From Planctomycetaceae bacterium (GTDB lineage Bacteria > Planctomycetota > Planctomycetia > Pirellulales > PNKZ01), in contig JAEUIN010000407.1 in the NCBI GenBank assembly GCA_016793115.1, forward strand, positions 124,001 through 188,000: a DNA stretch of 64,000 bases, given 5' to 3'. Every line of letters begins with the position of its first letter. Position 1 is the first letter of the stretch. A program made the translations under genes and the position numbers. Shown piece by piece: positions 61,336-64,000 of this stretch. Below the pieces are notes generated by a model that saw only the letters and a list, made by a program, of their open reading frames with translations, ran no database searches and was not told where the DNA came from.

Positions 61336-63597
61336 TTACTGCGTCGATCGTTCGTCCGAGAAGGTGATCGCGATGCCGGCCGGAAGCTTGATTTCGTCGC
61401 AGGCGGCACGGACGCGGGCGAACACGGCCGCAGGATCGTCCACCGCGCTTGCGCCGAGCACGACGACCCGCCGGCCTGCTTGTCGCAGGACGGCGCTCGG
61501 CTCCGACGACACGGTGATCTCCGCCAGTTGCCCCAGGGGAACCAACATTCCGGCGGGCGCATGAATCGGCAGGCTCGCGGCGGCGCTCGGCTCGTCGCCG
61601 GGGAGCACGACCGCGACGTCGAGCGACAAGTCGTGAGGCCCGACGACTTGCCCCACCGTGCGAGGCTCGATCACCTGGGCCGCGGCGGCTGCGACTTGCT
61701 CGGGGTCGATGCGATACCGCGCGGCGCGATCCGGATCGACGACGCATCTCAGATACGGCGTCGCGGTTGCCGGGTAGGTGACGAGGTCGGCCACGCCGGG
61801 CACCGCGTTTAGACGTTCGCGGACCGCGGCCGCTTGATCGAGCAGCGTCGTGAGATCCGTTCCGCTCAGCGTCACGGTGAACGGCGAGCCGATCCGCGGT
61901 AGCGCACTTCGGGTTGGGCCGAAGTCGACGGCGATCTCCGCTGCACGATTCTGGGCCTTGACCTGCTCGCGGAGTCGCGCCGAAATCTCCGGGCGGCGTT
62001 TCGCCGTGACGGAGCCCAGCGAGATCCATAATTCAGCTTGGTCGTCGCCGTCGTCGACGCGCCAAATCGAGCGAATTTCCGCCGCACCGAGCAATCCCGA
62101 CGCCGCGGCTTCGACGGCGGCCGCTGTCGCTTGGGCGTTTCCTCCGGGAAGACGAATCGTAAGGCCGACATCCTCTGCGCCGAAAACCTGATAAGCGAGC
62201 CGCGCGTGCCGCGGCAACGTCGCGACTAGGTCGTCCAGCAACTGTTCCACCGCGCGAAATGCGGCCGGTGCGTCGACGTCGGACGCGGCTTGCACAATGA
62301 ACAACGCCGCCGCCGGAGCGATCGGTCGATCCTGCGTCGGATCGCGCAGCCAGAGTCGAGCGACGTGGCTTCGTTCCGCATCGAGCCGTACTTCAGCCAC
62401 GTCTTCCAGCCGCGTCGGTTCTCCGTCGCGCACGGCCACGATTGTTTGTTTGAGTTCGGCGACGGACCCCCGGCACTTGTGTACCGCGGTGAGAATGTCG
62501 TCGAGGCCGACGTCGCGCCGCAGCATGCGCTCCGCCGAAGGCACGACGTCGACTCGCCGACCGACGCCGACCCGCGCGACTTTCGCGATGCCGGGCACCG
62601 TCGCCGCGCGCGTCCGCACGGTTCGCTCCGCCAGCGCCGCCAACTCATCCACTTGTTCCGCAGGCGAGTTCGTTTCCTCGTCCGAGTAAAGTGCGATCAG
62701 CAGCGCCGGGCCGTCGGCGGCCAAAGCCGGCTCCAACTCAAACTGCGTTCCCGGCGGAAGCCGACCTTCGAGCGCGGCGAGTCGTTGTTGCACTCCGCGA
62801 CGGCAATCGGCCGGGTCGGCTCCGTGCTTGAGCGTCAGTTCGACGACGCTTTCGCCGCGCCGCGACACGGCCCGCGCTTCGGCCGCCTCGGGAATCCCGG
62901 CGAGTTCCTTTTCCAGCGGTTCCGCGACCTTGGCATCGAGGTCTGCGGCCGAGGCCCCGGCGATCTTGGCTCGCACCACGACAAGCGCCTGCTCCGGCAG
63001 CAGCCGAAACGACTCCAGCAGCCGCTCAAGCACGGGGCGATGCTGCGCGAACGCGGCCGTCGGCGCGCCATAGCGAATGACGACGAAGCCCGTTAGATGC
63101 GGCAGCACGTAACACTCTTCGCGAATCGCGATCCGCTTGGCATCGATCGAATCCGGCGGAAAGAAATCGAATGTGTCGCGCGTGAACTTGACTGCCCGGC
63201 GTCCGTCGACTTGAGTTTCCTCGGGCGCCGAGGTCTTTTCCCCCTCGAGTTGCACGATCCCCGGTTTCAGTTGCCGCCGCAGATACTTCTCCGCCGTGTC
63301 GCCGAGAGTGTTGTCGGGCGAAAAGTACCGCGCCGAGAGCGTCGGCTCGATCGGTTCGTCGCCCCGCGGGCCCACAAGGTAGACCCCGCGATAATGCATC
63401 CGCGATTCTTCATGCTCATCGACCACGCGTCCCCAGTCGCGGGGCACGTCGCAACGAAAATAGCCGTCCGGCGAAAGGAACGCCGCGAAGTCGACCTTTG
63501 CCGCGGCCGGCTCCGCACAGCGTGCCGCGCCGATCGCAGCGCCGACCGCAACGAGGAAAATCGTGAACGTCGTCGAGAGATGCAGTCGCAGCGTCAT
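61336..63597 (-). CDS. Secreted membrane-less RND porter-domain protein
   Basis: 753 residues from the ATG at 63597 (GGTGAG upstream). Signal peptide residues 1-28. Residues ~35-200 are a globular domain of unknown type (DGYFRCDVPRDWGRV to HRPVLERLLESFRLL). Residues ~205-470 match the periplasmic N-half of RND pumps: AKVAEPLEKELAGIPEAAEA, VSRRGESVVELTLKHGADPA, VPGIAKVARVG. Residues ~475-750 match the C-half: VGLTIRLPGGNAQATAAAVE, VDPDRAARYRIDPEQV, PAGMLVPLGQLAEITVSSEP. The twelve transmembrane helices are absent. A pump is therefore impossible; a soluble porter, binding partner or decoy is inference. Its upstream neighbour is the partial gene at 63632. Confidence 0.85.
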   Translation of the reverse strand: MTLRLHLSTTFTIFLVAVGAAIGAARCAEPAAAKVDFAAFLSPDGYFRCDVPRDWGRVVDEHEESRMHYRGVYLVGPRGDEPIEPTLSARYFSPDNTLGDTAEKYLRRQLKPGIVQLEGEKTSAPEETQVDGRRAVKFTRDTFDFFPPDSIDAKRIAIREECYVLPHLTGFVVIRYGAPTAAFAQHRPVLERLLESFRLLPEQALVVVRAKIAGASAADLDAKVAEPLEKELAGIPEAAEARAVSRRGESVVELTLKHGADPADCRRGVQQRLAALEGRLPPGTQFELEPALAADGPALLIALYSDEETNSPAEQVDELAALAERTVRTRAATVPGIAKVARVGVGRRVDVVPSAERMLRRDVGLDDILTAVHKCRGSVAELKQTIVAVRDGEPTRLEDVAEVRLDAERSHVARLWLRDPTQDRPIAPAAALFIVQAASDVDAPAAFRAVEQLLDDLVATLPRHARLAYQVFGAEDVGLTIRLPGGNAQATAAAVEAAASGLLGAAEIRSIWRVDDGDDQAELWISLGSVTAKRRPEISARLREQVKAQNRAAEIAVDFGPTRSALPRIGSPFTVTLSGTDLTTLLDQAAAVRERLNAVPGVADLVTYPATATPYLRCVVDPDRAARYRIDPEQVAAAAAQVIEPRTVGQVVGPHDLSLDVAVVLPGDEPSAAASLPIHAPAGMLVPLGQLAEITVSSEPSAVLRQAGRRVVVLGASAVDDPAAVFARVRAACDEIKLPAGIAITFSDERSTQ

Positions 63598-63631
63598 AGG
63601 TCTCACCGTGGCCGAAAGCCGTTCAGCCCTG

Positions 63632-64000
63632 CTATTTGTCCGCTTCTTTCGGGGCGATCCGCGCGCCGATATCCAGCGGGTCGTCCGTCAAACGCGTGAA
63701 CGGAAACGATACGGTCGTCGTCCGTTGCGGAGGAATCTCGAAGGAGCGGAAGAGAAACGTCCCCGTCTCGTCGTCGGCGTTCGCAAGTTTGGCGCCCCCC
63801 GTGCGCACGCGAACCTCGAGCCGCACCGTGGTCGCCGTAAACCGGCGGTGATTGATCAGATCGACCTCGAACTTGCATGGTTTGCCGACCACGGGATCGG
63901 ATTCGAAGCGAACCTCTCCTTTTTCGGCGTCCCTGAGCGGCGCATCCGGCAGCGGGTCGGGCAGGGCGGGCGGGCGCGAAAGGAGCCGCGCGGCATCGAT
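63632..64000 (-). CDS. Beta-rich protein, 5' end outside window
   Basis: The minus-strand frame is open from base 64000 to the stop at 63632 (122 residues seen), so the start lies beyond the right edge. The visible part is one beta-sandwich-like module: GEVRFESDPVVGKPCKFEVD, TATTVRLEVRVR, then FRSFEIPPQRTTTVSFPFTR. This resembles CARDB or Ig-like modules in secreted proteins. It ends 35 bases before the RND-porter gene, so the two are probably co-transcribed. Function unknown. Confidence 0.7.
   Translation of the reverse strand: MDAARLLSRPPALPDPLPDAPLRDAEKGEVRFESDPVVGKPCKFEVDLINHRRFTATTVRLEVRVRTGGAKLANADDETGTFLFRSFEIPPQRTTTVSFPFTRLTDDPLDIGARIAPKEADK

Overview
The window is about 60-65% GC and looks like a chromosome segment of a planctomycete, most likely a Pirellula/Rhodopirellula-type bacterium. 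This is inferred from gene content, not from a marker gene: a secreted S1 sulfatase, a tandem DUF1080 lipoprotein, a TIGR03067-like secreted protein, an excisionase-type HTH fused in front of a receiver domain, a microcompartment shell protein, hopanoid genes, and many GC-rich palindromic intergenic repeats. No tRNA, rRNA, CRISPR array, transposase or phage gene was found.

Layout. 1-8955: secreted proteins, including a secretin-N-like domain fused to a serpin (cut by the left edge) and a shorter paralogue, a tandem alpha/beta hydrolase, a sulfatase and two small secreted proteins. 9072-13706: mnmG, two methyltransferase-type or regulatory neighbours, and a two-component pair behind a strong promoter with a long structured leader. 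13815-15546: a tandem-domain microcompartment shell protein and a DapA-family aldolase whose C-terminal tail looks like an encapsulation peptide. 15954-22308: hopanoid cluster A (shc, hpnH, hpnG and a coupled secreted protein). 22354-27257: DUF1080 lipoprotein, CBS protein, DUF374 acyltransferase, RRM protein and small proteins. 27263-31685: ispH divergent from hopanoid cluster B (hpnC-hpnD-hpnE, overlapping start/stop codons). 31903-40407: OmpA-like lipoprotein, hisH, hisA, a divergent EF-G, serine acetyltransferase, a PQQ-type propeller and an FHA-like pair. 40647-48931: a complete F1Fo ATP synthase operon on the minus strand (atpZ-like, atpI-like, B, E, F, H, A, G, D, C). 49749-55643: DUF4912 protein, larE, MgtC-type protein, Spinster-type MFS, thiC. 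55901-61323: a stress-flavoured group (small basic protein, NarL-type regulator, small proteins, two SDRs, Ku). 61336-64000: a secreted protein made of the periplasmic porter halves of an RND pump without any transmembrane helices, plus an upstream partner gene cut by the right edge.

How it fits together. IspH supplies isoprenoid precursors; HpnD, HpnC and HpnE convert farnesyl diphosphate to squalene; Shc cyclises it to hopene; HpnH adds adenosyl and HpnG removes adenine. The two hopanoid clusters lie about 9 kb apart. The most unusual loci are the aldolase plus shell-protein pair (candidate microcompartment cargo and shell) and the membrane-less RND protein. At least four dispersed repeat families occupy intergenic space; one of them sits in three separate convergent gene junctions.
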